Source: Sphingopyxis macrogoltabida (lineage in GTDB: Bacteria; Pseudomonadota; Alphaproteobacteria; Sphingomonadales; Sphingomonadaceae). Taken from it: 42,375 nucleotides of DNA. Shown one piece after another: positions 1 through 8,714 of the stretch; positions within the stretch are counted from its first letter, which is position 1, and each line of letters begins with the position of its first letter. The stretch is from positions 1-42,375 of the forward strand of contig QFPJ01000025.1 of NCBI GenBank assembly GCA_003241685.1. The letters run 5' to 3'. The translations under genes were made by a program, and so were the position numbers. Below the pieces are notes generated by a model. It had not been told where the DNA came from and did not search any database. It saw nothing but the letters and a program-made list of their open reading frames with translations.

Positions 1-2
1 TG

Positions 3-974
3 GGCGCGCCGACGGCGCCGCAGAGAATTGCCGGCGTCCGCAATCGCCAGGCTGAGGGATCGGTTTTCGGGCAGATGTCGGTCCCGATCAACGCGGTGCT
101 CGACTTGACCCTGGGCGGCCGAGTGTCGGTTTCGCGCAGCGCGGGGCAGCTGATCGACGATCCCGACGCCATTTCGGCCTCTTCGAAGACACGCATCAGC
201 TTCGTTCCAACGGTTGCGGTCGATTGGCAAATCAGCGACCGCGTGTCGCTCTATGCCAATTATCAGGAGGGCGTGCGGGCAGGGGGCTTCGCGCTGGCGC
301 CGAACGGCGAGGGCACGCCGGTCGGCCAGGAGTTTCAAAGCGACGAGCTGGGACAGGTGGAACTGGGCGTTCGATGGAAACAGAAGGACGGCGAGGGCCT
401 GTCCCTGCGCGCGGCTGTCTTCGGGGTCGACTGGAGCGACATTCAGGCCGATCTCATCGGCGCGGACGGTCTGCCCTATACGGTGAATATCGGCAACGGC
501 CGGATCATCGGCCTCGACGGCGAAATCCGCTGGAGAGTTTCACCGGCACTCTCTTTGTCAGCGGCCGGCTTCTTTAACGGCAGCTTTCTCTACGACATGC
601 CGGCGCCGTTCGACACGCCAGGGCGCAGCAGCCTGCCCAATATCGCCGAAAACGGCGCGCGGCTGGCGGCAGAATGGCGTTTCGACCTTGCGCGCGGCAT
701 CTCGCTGACCGGCGACAGTTCGCTACGCTATGTGGGGAAGTCGGACCTGGGGGCGGGACCATTGCTGAACATATCGCAGGGCGATTATATCGTCGCCGAT
801 CTTGGGGCACGGGTCGGCGTCGGACGCTGGGGCCTCTCGGTCGACGTCTCGAACATCGGCGACGTGCGCGGTAACAGCTTCGCTTTCGGCAATCCATTTG
901 GCGTCCAGTTGCGAAACCAGATGACCCCGCTTCGCCCGCGGACGGTGCGCGTCGGACTGGACGTCCGTTTCTAG
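3..974 (+). CDS. TonB-dependent receptor, C-terminal part (5' truncated by window edge)
   Basis: This is the C-terminal beta-barrel of an outer-membrane TonB-dependent receptor, which imports siderophores, glycans or similar ligands using TonB energy. The frame is open from the first complete codon at base 3, so the plug domain and TonB box lie outside the window. About 323 residues are visible. They show alternating amphipathic strands, a stretch resembling the family pattern of barrel strand plus periplasmic turn (RVSLYANYQEGVRAGGF), and a terminal Val-Arg-Phe matching the C-terminal aromatic signal of outer-membrane proteins. Internal ATGs such as the one at 75 are not the real start. The substrate cannot be told. 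The FecI/FecR pair lies 7 kb downstream, beyond the efflux operon, so a regulatory link is possible but unproven. Confidence 0.85.
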   Translation, partial: GAPTAPQRIAGVRNRQAEGSVFGQMSVPINAVLDLTLGGRVSVSRSAGQLIDDPDAISASSKTRISFVPTVAVDWQISDRVSLYANYQEGVRAGGFALAPNGEGTPVGQEFQSDELGQVELGVRWKQKDGEGLSLRAAVFGVDWSDIQADLIGADGLPYTVNIGNGRIIGLDGEIRWRVSPALSLSAAGFFNGSFLYDMPAPFDTPGRSSLPNIAENGARLAAEWRFDLARGISLTGDSSLRYVGKSDLGAGPLLNISQGDYIVADLGARVGVGRWGLSVDVSNIGDVRGNSFAFGNPFGVQLRNQMTPLRPRTVRVGLDVRF

Positions 975-1381
975 GATTATCGCGGCGTGGCCGCGGGCTG
1001 TGGGCGATCGCCGCGACACCGGCTCGTTCGGACGACTGCCGATGCCGGTCAGACCCGGAAAAATTCTTGTGAGGAGACAAGGCGCCGTCGGCATCTCATC
1101 GGCGAAGGAGATTGTCGTGGTGCCTGCCCTCATCAAACCGGAACGGCCCGCGCCGTCGCCCGGTGAAATCGCAATCACCGGCGGGACTGCCCGTCGGTCC
1201 GCGCATCGTCCGTGCCCCGACCTTTCCTGCCGACCACGCATCGCCAACCAAAATCTCTAGCGGTGCAGTTCAATCTGCGGGGTCATGGCGTCACTCCCCG
1301 GCGCCTGATCCTGGAAGGGGTTCGACCGGCTTGCCTGCGCGGTCGTGCCCGTGATCCCAGGGCCCGGGTCGCGCCAGAGGT
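975..1381. other. Non-coding stretch with no supportable gene
   Basis: The roughly 400 bases after the TonB receptor contain only short reading frames (for example 1000-1260 on the plus strand) with arginine/proline-rich translations typical of chance frames in GC-rich DNA. I see no ribosome-binding site with a plausible start and no recognisable domain. It ends in the strong terminator at 1382-1420, so it may be the 3' UTR of the receptor, a leader of the efflux operon, or an unannotated small RNA. Confidence 0.5.
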
Positions 1382-1420
1382 CTGCTCCGCCCGCATCTCT
1401 AGCGGGCGGAGCAGTTTTTT
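1382..1420 (+). terminator. Strong intrinsic terminator upstream of the RND operon
   Basis: Perfect 13-bp inverted repeat (CTGCTCCGCCCGC / GCGGGCGGAGCAG) with a 7-base loop, followed directly by six T. It is oriented to stop plus-strand transcription 73 bases before the efflux operon start codon. It could terminate read-through from the TonB receptor, end a small RNA, or act as an attenuator in the efflux leader. Confidence 0.9.
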
Positions 1421-1492
1421 CAGCGACTTGGGCGTCGTCCAGCCGGCTTTCGGCGTCATCACCAATTCCGGGTTGAGCGACCAGATCGGACC

Positions 1493-2992
1493 ATGAAGAC
1501 ATTTCCCTTCGCCTGCGTATTGGGACTGCCCGCGCTGCTCGGCGCATGCGCGGTACAGCCTGCCTATCAGCGGCCCACACTCAAGCTCCCGGCCGACTGG
1601 AGCGACGCTCGCGACGGCGTGCCTTCGCGGATCGAACGGGACGGCTGGTGGCGCCTGCTCGATGATCCGGCGGTTGATCGGCTTGTCGATGCCGGGCTGC
1701 TCGACAATCCGACGCTGGCGGAGGCGGCCGCCCGAATGGATCAGGCCCGGGCCGTCCTGTCGGTAGAAAATGCTCAGAAAGTTCCGAGCGTGGGGCTGGA
1801 GGCAAATGCCACCTATTCGCGCGATCGCGCAGGAGCGGGCAGCGGCACGACCGGCCAGACGTCGCTTTCGGCGGGCGCGCGGCTGTCCTGGGAAATCGAT
1901 CTTTGGGGTCGGGTTCGATCCAAATCCGATGCGGCCGAAAGCCGCCTCGCCGCGCGGACTGCGGACACGGAGGCAGCGCGGTTGTCGATTGTCGGCGACA
2001 TCGCCGACGCGGCGATCGCGCTGCGCGGGTGCCACGCGATCCTGAACATTCGCGGCCGCGATATCGCATCGCGTGAGACCGAGCTTCAGATCGGCCGTGC
2101 CCGGCTCTCGCTTGGCAGCATTGCGCCGTTCGCCATCGCCGCGGCCGAGGGCAATTTTGCGGCCGCGCGCATCGACCATATCGCGCAGGAGGAAGGTTGC
2201 ACCCGGCTCGTCAACGCGCTCGTCGCCCTGAGCGGCGTTGAAGCGGGGGAGGTGCGGGCGCTCCTGACGCCGGTGCCGTCTGCGGCTGTCGCGGCTTCGC
2301 TGGATGAGGAAGGGATGTCGGTCGCGCCCCTTCCGGTGCCGCCGCCCTTTTCGATCGCGCTTCCGGCCACGGTGCTGCGGAGCCATCCTGCCGTCGTCGC
2401 CGCGGAAAGCGAAGCGATGGCGCGCTGGGCCGAGGTCGGTGTCGCCAAGGCGGAGCGTCTGCCGCGCATCGACCTGCTGGGCGTGTTGACGGGCCAATGG
2501 ATACGCGCGCTCGGATCGAGCAGTTCCTATGTCAGCGGTTCCGCAGGCGCGGGGTTGACGCTCCCGATCTTCGACGGCGGGGCCGGCAAGGCAAGGGTCC
2601 GTTCTGCCGAGGCCGCCTATCGCGAGGCGGCGGCTCAACTGATCGGCATTGTCCGCATCGCGATCCGCGATATCGAGGACGGGCTTGCCGCCCGGCAATC
2701 GGCCGAAGCGCGGATTGATGCCGCGACGGCTGCGCTGACGGCGTCGGAATATACATTGCGTGCCAATCTGGCGCGCTGGCGAGCCGGTGCGATCGCGCAA
2801 TTCGAACTCGAAGAAACCCGGCGCCAGTTCAATGCAGCACAGGAAAATCTGGTCGCCGCCTCCGCCGATCGGGCGCGGGCCTGGATAGCGCTGGTCCGGC
2901 GCGCCGGACCGGCCGCCTATCAGCAAGCCGCCGAAGATGGCGCCGCGTCGATGCTGCCGACGGGCCGAAGCGATGGGAACATGAACCAATGA
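1493..2992 (+). CDS. RND efflux outer membrane factor, NodT/OprM-type lipoprotein
   Basis: Outer-membrane channel of a tripartite RND efflux pump, forming the exit duct across periplasm and outer membrane. The 499-residue length is normal. The N-terminus has a lipoprotein signal with lipobox Leu-Leu-Gly-Ala-Cys, acylated Cys at residue 19, then the family opening around YQRP and a WWRLLDDP segment. Two repeats of long helices and short strands follow, including the conserved DLWGR and the late LPIFDGG segment before the second helical hairpin (RWRAGAIAQFELEETRR). Start at 1493 gives an intact signal peptide. The stop overlaps the adaptor start as ATGA, so the genes are translationally coupled. 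It is first in a three-gene operon and follows a strong terminator. Confidence 0.93.
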   Translation: MKTFPFACVLGLPALLGACAVQPAYQRPTLKLPADWSDARDGVPSRIERDGWWRLLDDPAVDRLVDAGLLDNPTLAEAAARMDQARAVLSVENAQKVPSVGLEANATYSRDRAGAGSGTTGQTSLSAGARLSWEIDLWGRVRSKSDAAESRLAARTADTEAARLSIVGDIADAAIALRGCHAILNIRGRDIASRETELQIGRARLSLGSIAPFAIAAAEGNFAAARIDHIAQEEGCTRLVNALVALSGVEAGEVRALLTPVPSAAVAASLDEEGMSVAPLPVPPPFSIALPATVLRSHPAVVAAESEAMARWAEVGVAKAERLPRIDLLGVLTGQWIRALGSSSSYVSGSAGAGLTLPIFDGGAGKARVRSAEAAYREAAAQLIGIVRIAIRDIEDGLAARQSAEARIDAATAALTASEYTLRANLARWRAGAIAQFELEETRRQFNAAQENLVAASADRARAWIALVRRAGPAAYQQAAEDGAASMLPTGRSDGNMNQ

Positions 2993-4116
2993 CCAATGCC
3001 GCGGAAACCCAGGCGGACCGCGCCGCGCGTCGATACCCCACGATGGGCGACCGCGGGTGCGTCGGCGCACTGATCGTGCTGCTGCTCCTTCTGGGACTCG
3101 GCCTCTACATGCTGTGGGGCGGGGACGTCGAAGAGGACGGTAGCGCAGAGGCGTCCGCGGCGCTGACCGTGACAGTCGCGACGCCCGGCCGCGTCATCTG
3201 GACCGACAGCCTGAGCGCGCAGGGTGTGATCTCGGCCTGGCAGGAAGCCAGCATCGGCACGCAGGTGGGAAGCTACCAGCTGATCGACGTCAAAGTGAAT
3301 GTCGGCGACCAGGTGCGGCGCGGCCAGGTGCTGGCGAGGCTGAACCCGGCGCTGCTGCGGGCCGAAGAGGCCGAACTCGTCGCGCGCCAGATGCAAGCGG
3401 CCGCGAATGACGCGCGGGCGCGCGGACTTCAGGAGGTCGGCGGTATCAGCGATCAGGAAGCGCTGCAATTTGCGACCGAAGCCCGGACGGCCGCCGCGCT
3501 GCTGGCCGCCAAGCGTCTCGAACTGCGTTACACCGCTATCGTCGCCCCCGACGATGGGGTGATAAGCGCGCGGATGGCAACGCTCGGCGCCGTCGTCCCT
3601 GCCGGACAGGAGTTATTCCGGATGATTCGCCAGAACCGGCTCGAATGGCGGGGCGAACTGGACGCCGAGCAGCTGAAGTCGGTCAGGAAGGGACAGGCCG
3701 TCGCATTGACGCTTCCCGACGGCGGCATCGCGCGTGCCGTCGTCCGACAGGTCGCGCCCGCGCTCACCGACACCTCGCGGCTTGCCGTGGTCTATGCCGA
3801 TATTGTGCCGGGCAGCATCGCGCGCGCCGAAATGTATGTCAGCGGCGCCATCGCGGTCGGCGATTCTCCGGCATTGGTCGTGCCGGCGGAATGCGTCGTC
3901 ATCCGCGATGGGCGCAGCTTCGTCATCCTGGCGCCGGGATCGGCCAAAACGGCCAAGGTCACCCTGCGCGGCGTCACGACGGGCCGTCGCAACGGCGGCC
4001 TGATCGAGATCGAGCGGGGACTTTCCGGCAGCGAGCGCCTGGTACAGCGGGGCGCGGCCTTTCTGAAGGAAGGTGACCCCGTTGCCATCGCCCGGCCCGG
4101 AAAGGCGCAACCGTGA
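2989..4116 (+). CDS. RND efflux periplasmic adaptor subunit (membrane fusion protein)
   Basis: Adaptor that bridges the inner-membrane RND pump and the outer-membrane channel. It is 375 residues long. A membrane anchor (about residues 25-43) replaces the lipid anchor of MexA/AcrA. Next come the lipoyl-like half motif IDVKVNVGDQVRRGQVLARL, a shortened alpha-hairpin rich in Ala/Glu, the second lipoyl half (YTAIVAPDDGVISARMATLGAVVPAGQ), a beta-barrel and a membrane-proximal domain. Its start overlaps the preceding stop by four bases and its stop overlaps the pump's GTG start by four bases, indicating coupled translation. Efflux substrates are not predictable from sequence alone. Confidence 0.92.
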   Translation: MTNAAETQADRAARRYPTMGDRGCVGALIVLLLLLGLGLYMLWGGDVEEDGSAEASAALTVTVATPGRVIWTDSLSAQGVISAWQEASIGTQVGSYQLIDVKVNVGDQVRRGQVLARLNPALLRAEEAELVARQMQAAANDARARGLQEVGGISDQEALQFATEARTAAALLAAKRLELRYTAIVAPDDGVISARMATLGAVVPAGQELFRMIRQNRLEWRGELDAEQLKSVRKGQAVALTLPDGGIARAVVRQVAPALTDTSRLAVVYADIVPGSIARAEMYVSGAIAVGDSPALVVPAECVVIRDGRSFVILAPGSAKTAKVTLRGVTTGRRNGGLIEIERGLSGSERLVQRGAAFLKEGDPVAIARPGKAQP

Positions 4117-7100
4117 ACTTTGCCACTTGGTCAATCCGCAATCCCATCCCGTCGATCCTGCTATTCTTCCTGCTGTCGATCGCGGGATTCTATGGCTTTT
4201 CCAGGCTTGCGGTGCAGGATTTGCCGGACGTGGCGTTGCCTGCGGTGTCGATCGTCGCCGTGCTGCCCGGCGCGACGCCGTCGCAGCTGGAGACCGAAGT
4301 CGCCAGGCCGGTGGAAGATGCGGTCGCGGCGATCGACGGGCTGCAGCACATGTCGACGGCGGTGAACGAAGGCACGGTGCAGATCAATGCCGCATTCAGC
4401 CTGGAAACCGAGTTGTCGGACGCGCAGATCAGGACCAAGGACGCGGTGGATTCCATTCGATCCGACCTGCCGCCCGACCTGTTGGAACCGGCAATCACGT
4501 CGGTCAACTTCACGCTCGAGCCGATATTGGTGGTGGCGATCGAATCGTCGCGGATGGACGAGGTTGAGTTGTCGTGGTTCGTCGACGACATGGTCGGCAA
4601 ACGGGTGCGGTCGGTTCCGGGGGTCGGTCAATTCGAGCGCGTCGGCGGCGTGCGGCGCGAGGTCGATATTGTTGTCGATCCCGTCAAGCTGGCGGCGGTC
4701 GGTGCGACCGCGAGCGACGTGTCGGGCGCGATCCGCAGCGCGCAGCAGCAATCGTCGGGCGGTCGGGGCCAGCTGGGCGCCGGCGAACAGTCGATCCGCA
4801 CCGTCGCGATCGTTCCGGAAGCATCGGATCTGGCAAGCTTGCCGATCGTGCTTTCGGACGGACGCCGCGTGCGGCTCGATCAGGTTGCGACGGTGCGCGA
4901 CGGGGCGGCTGACCCGACCGAGGCGGCGATGCTCGACGGGCGGTCGGTGGTCGCGTTCCAGATTTTCCGGTCAAAGGGCGCAAGCGAAGTCGATGTCGCC
5001 GCTGAGGTTCGCCAGAAACTGGAGGAACTGCGCAAGTCCACGCCCGGACTCACCTTCACGCCGGTCGGCGGTTCAGTCGATTATACCGTCGAGCAATATG
5101 AAGGCTCGATGGCGATGCTTTATGAAGGCGCCCTATTATCGATCCTTGTGGTCTGGCTGTTCCTGCGCGACTGGCGGGCGACATTGATCGCCGCGACGGC
5201 CCTGCCCTTGTCGATTCTGCCGACCTTCGCGGCGATGCACTATTTCGGTTTCACGCTGAACACGCTGACGCTGCTTGCCATGGCCGTCGTCGTCGGGATT
5301 CTGGTGGACGACGCGATCGTCGAGATCGAGAATATCGAGCGCCACCGACGCATGGGTAAGCCGATCATGGCGGCGACGGAAGAGGCGGTGGACGAAATCG
5401 CCAAGGCGGTGATCGCGACGACGTTGAGCCTTGTCGTCGTATTCCTGCCCACGGCGATGATGTCGGGATTCGCCGGTCTGTTCTTCCAACCGTTCGGCTG
5501 GACGGCGGTGATCGCGGTGCTCGCGTCCCTGCTGGTGGCTCGGCTGCTGACGCCGATGATGGCGGCTTATTTCCTGAAAGACAATGTCCATGCCGAGCCC
5601 GCGGAAGGGCGGGTCATGCGGCGCTATTTGTCCGCCATCCACTGGACGCTCGACCATCCGAAGACGACGATGACGGCGACAATAGCCTTTCTGGCGGGTT
5701 CGCTGGCGTTGTTGCCCCTGATCCCGGCGGGTTTCCTGCCCGCCGACAACCGCAGCCTGACCGAGATGTCGATCGAGCTTCCGCCCGGCGCCGCTCTGGA
5801 AACCACCAAGGGCGTCGTCGAGGAGGTCCGCGTCGCATTGCAGGGGGTCGACGGCATACGCAGCCAGTTCGCGGCCATCGGGCAGGGCGATCAGGAAGCG
5901 GTCGGCGAAGTGCGCACGGCGCAACTGTCGCTGATCCTCGACCAACGCGGCGCGCGCCCGACCAAGTCGAATATCGAGGGTGTGGTCCGCGAGCGGCTGC
6001 GCGATATTCCCGGCGCGCGCTTTAACGTCGGCGATTTCGGAAGCGAAAATCTCGAACTCAACCTGGCGAGCGAGGATAGCGAAGCGTTGCAGGAGACGGC
6101 GCAGGCACTGGAGCGCGGAATGCGTGGAATTGGCACGCTGGCGAACATCAAATCTTCGGCGAGCCTCGAACGGCAGGAGATCGTCATCCGGCCCGACTTC
6201 CAGCGTGCAGCGGAGCTTGGGGTTACGGCCCAGGAGATCGGCGATGTCGTGCGCGTCGCGACAAACGGCGATTTCGATGCCGATGTCGCACGGCTCAATC
6301 TCGACAATCGTCAGCTCTTCATCAAGACGCGGATCGCGGATGAGGCGCGGTCGGATCTGTCGGTTCTCGGCAATCTGCGCGTCCGCGGCCGCGACGGGCT
6401 CATCCCGCTTGGAAGCATTGCGACCATCTCGGTCGAAAGCGGGTTGTCGCAGATCAACCGCTATGACCGTGCGCGCGTGATCACCGTCAGCGCCGATCTG
6501 GGCGGGATGGTGGTCGGCGACGCGCTGGCCCGGATCGACGCGCTGCCCGCGATTCAATCGATGCCGTCCAGCGTTTCGCTGATACCCGATGGCGGCGCTG
6601 AAATCGGCGAGGAACTCGCGACGGGGTTCGTCACGGCGCTCGCCGCCGGCGTGCTGTGCATCTATTGCGTGCTCGTGCTGCTGTTCAAAGACTTCTTCCA
6701 GCCGATCACCATCCTTTCTGCCCTGCCGCTGTCGATCGGAGGAGCGTTTGTCGCCTTGTTGCTTACCGGGAATGCCTTGGTCATGCCGGCGATGATCGGC
6801 CTCGTGATGTTGATGGGGATCGTCGCGAAGAACAGTATTCTGCTCGTCGAATATGCTATCCTCGGCATCACCGAGCGCGGCTTGTCGCGCTATGATGCGC
6901 TGATCGACGCATGCCGGAAACGCGCCCGCCCGATCATCATGACAACGGTCGCAATGGTAGCGGGCATGGCGCCGATCGCGCTGGGTTTCGGCGCCGACGC
7001 CAGCTTCCGCCGCCCGATGGCCACGGCGGTGATCGGCGGCTTGCTGACATCAACTTTTCTCAGCCTGCTGGTCGTGCCGGTGATCTTCAGTTTCGTGGAC

Positions 7101-7160
7101 GATATTGAGCAGCGAACGCGGGGTCTTTTGCGCCGGACGGTTCGGCCCCGATATGCGTGA
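4113..7160 (+). CDS. RND multidrug efflux permease, HAE1-like (AcrB/MexB superfamily)
   Basis: Proton-driven inner-membrane RND pump, 1015 residues, close to the usual 1000-1050. It opens with the amphipathic helix and TM1 signature (WSIRNPIPSILLFFLL, then PxxALPxV). Two large periplasmic porter/docking domains follow TM1 and TM7. The TM4 proton-relay pair is Asp399-Asp400 within VGILVDDAIVEIEN, and the TM10 Lys is near residue 906 in the segment GIVAKNSILLVEYA. Both match the proton-relay residues of AcrB, so the pump is predicted to be functional. The start is GTG at 4113, overlapping the adaptor stop as GTGA. It is last in the operon and convergent with the glycosyltransferase fragment that ends at 7237. 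Confidence 0.95.
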   Translation: MNFATWSIRNPIPSILLFFLLSIAGFYGFSRLAVQDLPDVALPAVSIVAVLPGATPSQLETEVARPVEDAVAAIDGLQHMSTAVNEGTVQINAAFSLETELSDAQIRTKDAVDSIRSDLPPDLLEPAITSVNFTLEPILVVAIESSRMDEVELSWFVDDMVGKRVRSVPGVGQFERVGGVRREVDIVVDPVKLAAVGATASDVSGAIRSAQQQSSGGRGQLGAGEQSIRTVAIVPEASDLASLPIVLSDGRRVRLDQVATVRDGAADPTEAAMLDGRSVVAFQIFRSKGASEVDVAAEVRQKLEELRKSTPGLTFTPVGGSVDYTVEQYEGSMAMLYEGALLSILVVWLFLRDWRATLIAATALPLSILPTFAAMHYFGFTLNTLTLLAMAVVVGILVDDAIVEIENIERHRRMGKPIMAATEEAVDEIAKAVIATTLSLVVVFLPTAMMSGFAGLFFQPFGWTAVIAVLASLLVARLLTPMMAAYFLKDNVHAEPAEGRVMRRYLSAIHWTLDHPKTTMTATIAFLAGSLALLPLIPAGFLPADNRSLTEMSIELPPGAALETTKGVVEEVRVALQGVDGIRSQFAAIGQGDQEAVGEVRTAQLSLILDQRGARPTKSNIEGVVRERLRDIPGARFNVGDFGSENLELNLASEDSEALQETAQALERGMRGIGTLANIKSSASLERQEIVIRPDFQRAAELGVTAQEIGDVVRVATNGDFDADVARLNLDNRQLFIKTRIADEARSDLSVLGNLRVRGRDGLIPLGSIATISVESGLSQINRYDRARVITVSADLGGMVVGDALARIDALPAIQSMPSSVSLIPDGGAEIGEELATGFVTALAAGVLCIYCVLVLLFKDFFQPITILSALPLSIGGAFVALLLTGNALVMPAMIGLVMLMGIVAKNSILLVEYAILGITERGLSRYDALIDACRKRARPIIMTTVAMVAGMAPIALGFGADASFRRPMATAVIGGLLTSTFLSLLVVPVIFSFVDDIEQRTRGLLRRTVRPRYA

Positions 7161-7236
7161 ATGCGGCCATGGGCGTGACCGGAAGCAATATGCTGCCCGA
7201 TGCGCCGCCAGAAGCGGTTGCGGACACCGCGTCGCT

Positions 7237-7911
7237 TCAGGGCGGCGGTGGCCGTGTCCCGGCAGCGATGCCGGACCGGCGCGCATGGATTTCGCGAAGC
7301 TTCGGGCTCTCGGCGGGACGCGCACGCGTTCCCGCTCCCACGACGACGTCAAACAGATCGAGATAGGCCTGCGTCTCACACGGCCTGTTTTCGATGAGGA
7401 AATATCGGCTGCGGCCGCCGATCATGCGTCGACCCGTGACGCCAAGGCGCGAGGACCCAATGATCAGCGCGTCGAAATTCCGAGCCGCCCAGCGGGAAAA
7501 CAGGTGGATCGGCCAGCGGAACGGCAGTGCGACCGAGGCTTCCGGCTCGAAACGGCCGACGACCCTGGGTGGGAATGGAAGGTGGCGGACGGTGCCCGCG
7601 AGCGAGCAATGCGGTGCATCGGGCAGGAACAGAACGTCCGGCGCGATCCGGTCGATCGAATATGGGAGGGAGCGAAAGAAATGGCGAAAAGACAGCGGGG
7701 ATCTGGGAATCTCGCGCGCAATCCTTTTGATCTCGACGCCGGCCGGGACCGACGTCAACAGCGGCCCTGTCACGGTGCCGCACAAGATGGTCACGAGGCG
7801 CCCGCGTTGCCGCCAGCCGCGCGCGAGTCGCAACGCATCGGCGAGAGCCGGTTCCGGCGCAAAGTCGTGAAAGAGCATCAGGATATGCTGCGCTTGCGGC
7901 AATCGACTCAT
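7237..7911 (-). CDS. Short glycosyltransferase-like protein, N-terminal GT-B domain only
   Basis: The 224-residue product resembles the N-terminal Rossmann half of GT-B/GT4 glycosyltransferases: a hydrophobic first strand with HDFAP, an alternation of strands and helices, a segment PDVLFLPDAPHCSLAG, and a probable linker strand DALIIGSSRLGV. Family members are usually 350-400 residues with a C-terminal nucleotide-sugar-binding domain carrying an E-x7-E motif. That domain is missing here, and the last 20 residues (Arg/Pro/Ala rich, ending Pro-Pro-Pro-Pro) look like out-of-frame sequence. It is probably a truncated or decayed gene, though a short single-domain protein cannot be excluded. It is convergent with the efflux operon and divergent from the sigma factor at 8148, and may once have belonged to the glycan cluster at 11377-15693. 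Confidence 0.55.
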   Translation of the reverse strand: MSRLPQAQHILMLFHDFAPEPALADALRLARGWRQRGRLVTILCGTVTGPLLTSVPAGVEIKRIAREIPRSPLSFRHFFRSLPYSIDRIAPDVLFLPDAPHCSLAGTVRHLPFPPRVVGRFEPEASVALPFRWPIHLFSRWAARNFDALIIGSSRLGVTGRRMIGGRSRYFLIENRPCETQAYLDLFDVVVGAGTRARPAESPKLREIHARRSGIAAGTRPPPP

Positions 7912-8147
7912 CCTCGGCTTCCTCGCCCTCGCGGCGAATATTCGGTCCTTCCTGGCCGTGATGCCGCCACGGGCCGTTTTCCTCAGCGGGCGGCGGTGGA
8001 TGGAGCGCGTTGCATGGGCGGCAGGGGGCGGTTAGTCCCGGCGATCGATGGCAGGGATGTCGGGGCGGTCAGGCGCCCCATGTCCCATGCAATATCGAAG
8101 TCGCCCTTGACGCGGGGTCTCAAGCCGTTGGAGGAGCCAAGCCCGCT

Positions 8148-8714
8148 ATGATGGAAAGCGGCCTGGTACAATTGTTCGGCGACCTTCGCCCGGCGCTCGC
8201 GCGCTTCCTGATGTCACGGGGAGCCGAACGCGACGAGGCCGAGGATATTCTGCAGGACGTCCATCTGAAGCTGTTGACCGAAAAGCTGGGACCGGTCGCG
8301 CAGCAGCGCGCCTATCTATACAGCATGACCAACAATCATTTTCTGATGCATCGCAGGGCGGCCGGCCGCCGGGCACGCCGCGAAGAGGATTGGGTCGAAG
8401 CCCATGGCGGCGATGCAGGGCAGGCCGACGACCGCCCGTCGATTGAAACCGAGCTGATTGCGCGCGAACAACTGGCGACGCTGCAACAGGTGCTGGACAA
8501 TATGCCGGAGCGGAGCAGGGTCATTTTTCGCCGTTTCCGCATCGACGGCGAGCCGCAACGCCAGATCGCCGAGGGGCTCGGCATCAGCGTGAGTGCGGTC
8601 GAGAAGCATCTTGCGCGCGCTTATGACGCGATAGCGTCCGCGCGGCTCCGATGGAATGAGGATCGCTTGGACCGGTGGCATCTCACAGGGGAAAGAAACC
8701 GCCATGTCACATGA
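8148..8714 (+). CDS. FecI-type ECF RNA polymerase sigma factor
   Basis: Extracytoplasmic-function sigma factor, 188 residues, redirecting RNA polymerase to envelope or nutrient-uptake genes. Region 2 is visible at RGAERDEAEDILQDVHLKLL and region 4 at GEPQRQIAEGLGISVSAVEKHL, with the helix-turn-helix near the C-terminus. The open frame extends further upstream, but ATG 8148 is preferred because GAGGAG lies at about 8131-8136 and the protein then has the normal FecI length. It overlaps the FecR start by 11 bases. In the FecI/FecR paradigm a TonB receptor signals through FecR to this sigma. The likely client here may be the MipA-like gene downstream or a receptor elsewhere. Confidence 0.9.
   Translation: MMESGLVQLFGDLRPALARFLMSRGAERDEAEDILQDVHLKLLTEKLGPVAQQRAYLYSMTNNHFLMHRRAAGRRARREEDWVEAHGGDAGQADDRPSIETELIAREQLATLQQVLDNMPERSRVIFRRFRIDGEPQRQIAEGLGISVSAVEKHLARAYDAIASARLRWNEDRLDRWHLTGERNRHVT

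Noticed and set aside
1283..3070. 595-codon minus-strand open frame over the outer membrane factor
   Set aside because: Runs through the terminator stem and the lipoprotein gene; not protein-like.
5136..6557. 473-codon minus-strand open frame inside the RND pump gene
   Set aside because: Shadow of the pump; translation lacks any fold-like pattern.
7105..8151. 348-codon plus-strand frame between the pump and the FecI gene
   Set aside because: Begins inside the pump gene and runs antisense to the glycosyltransferase fragment; composition is Arg/Asp-rich shadow.
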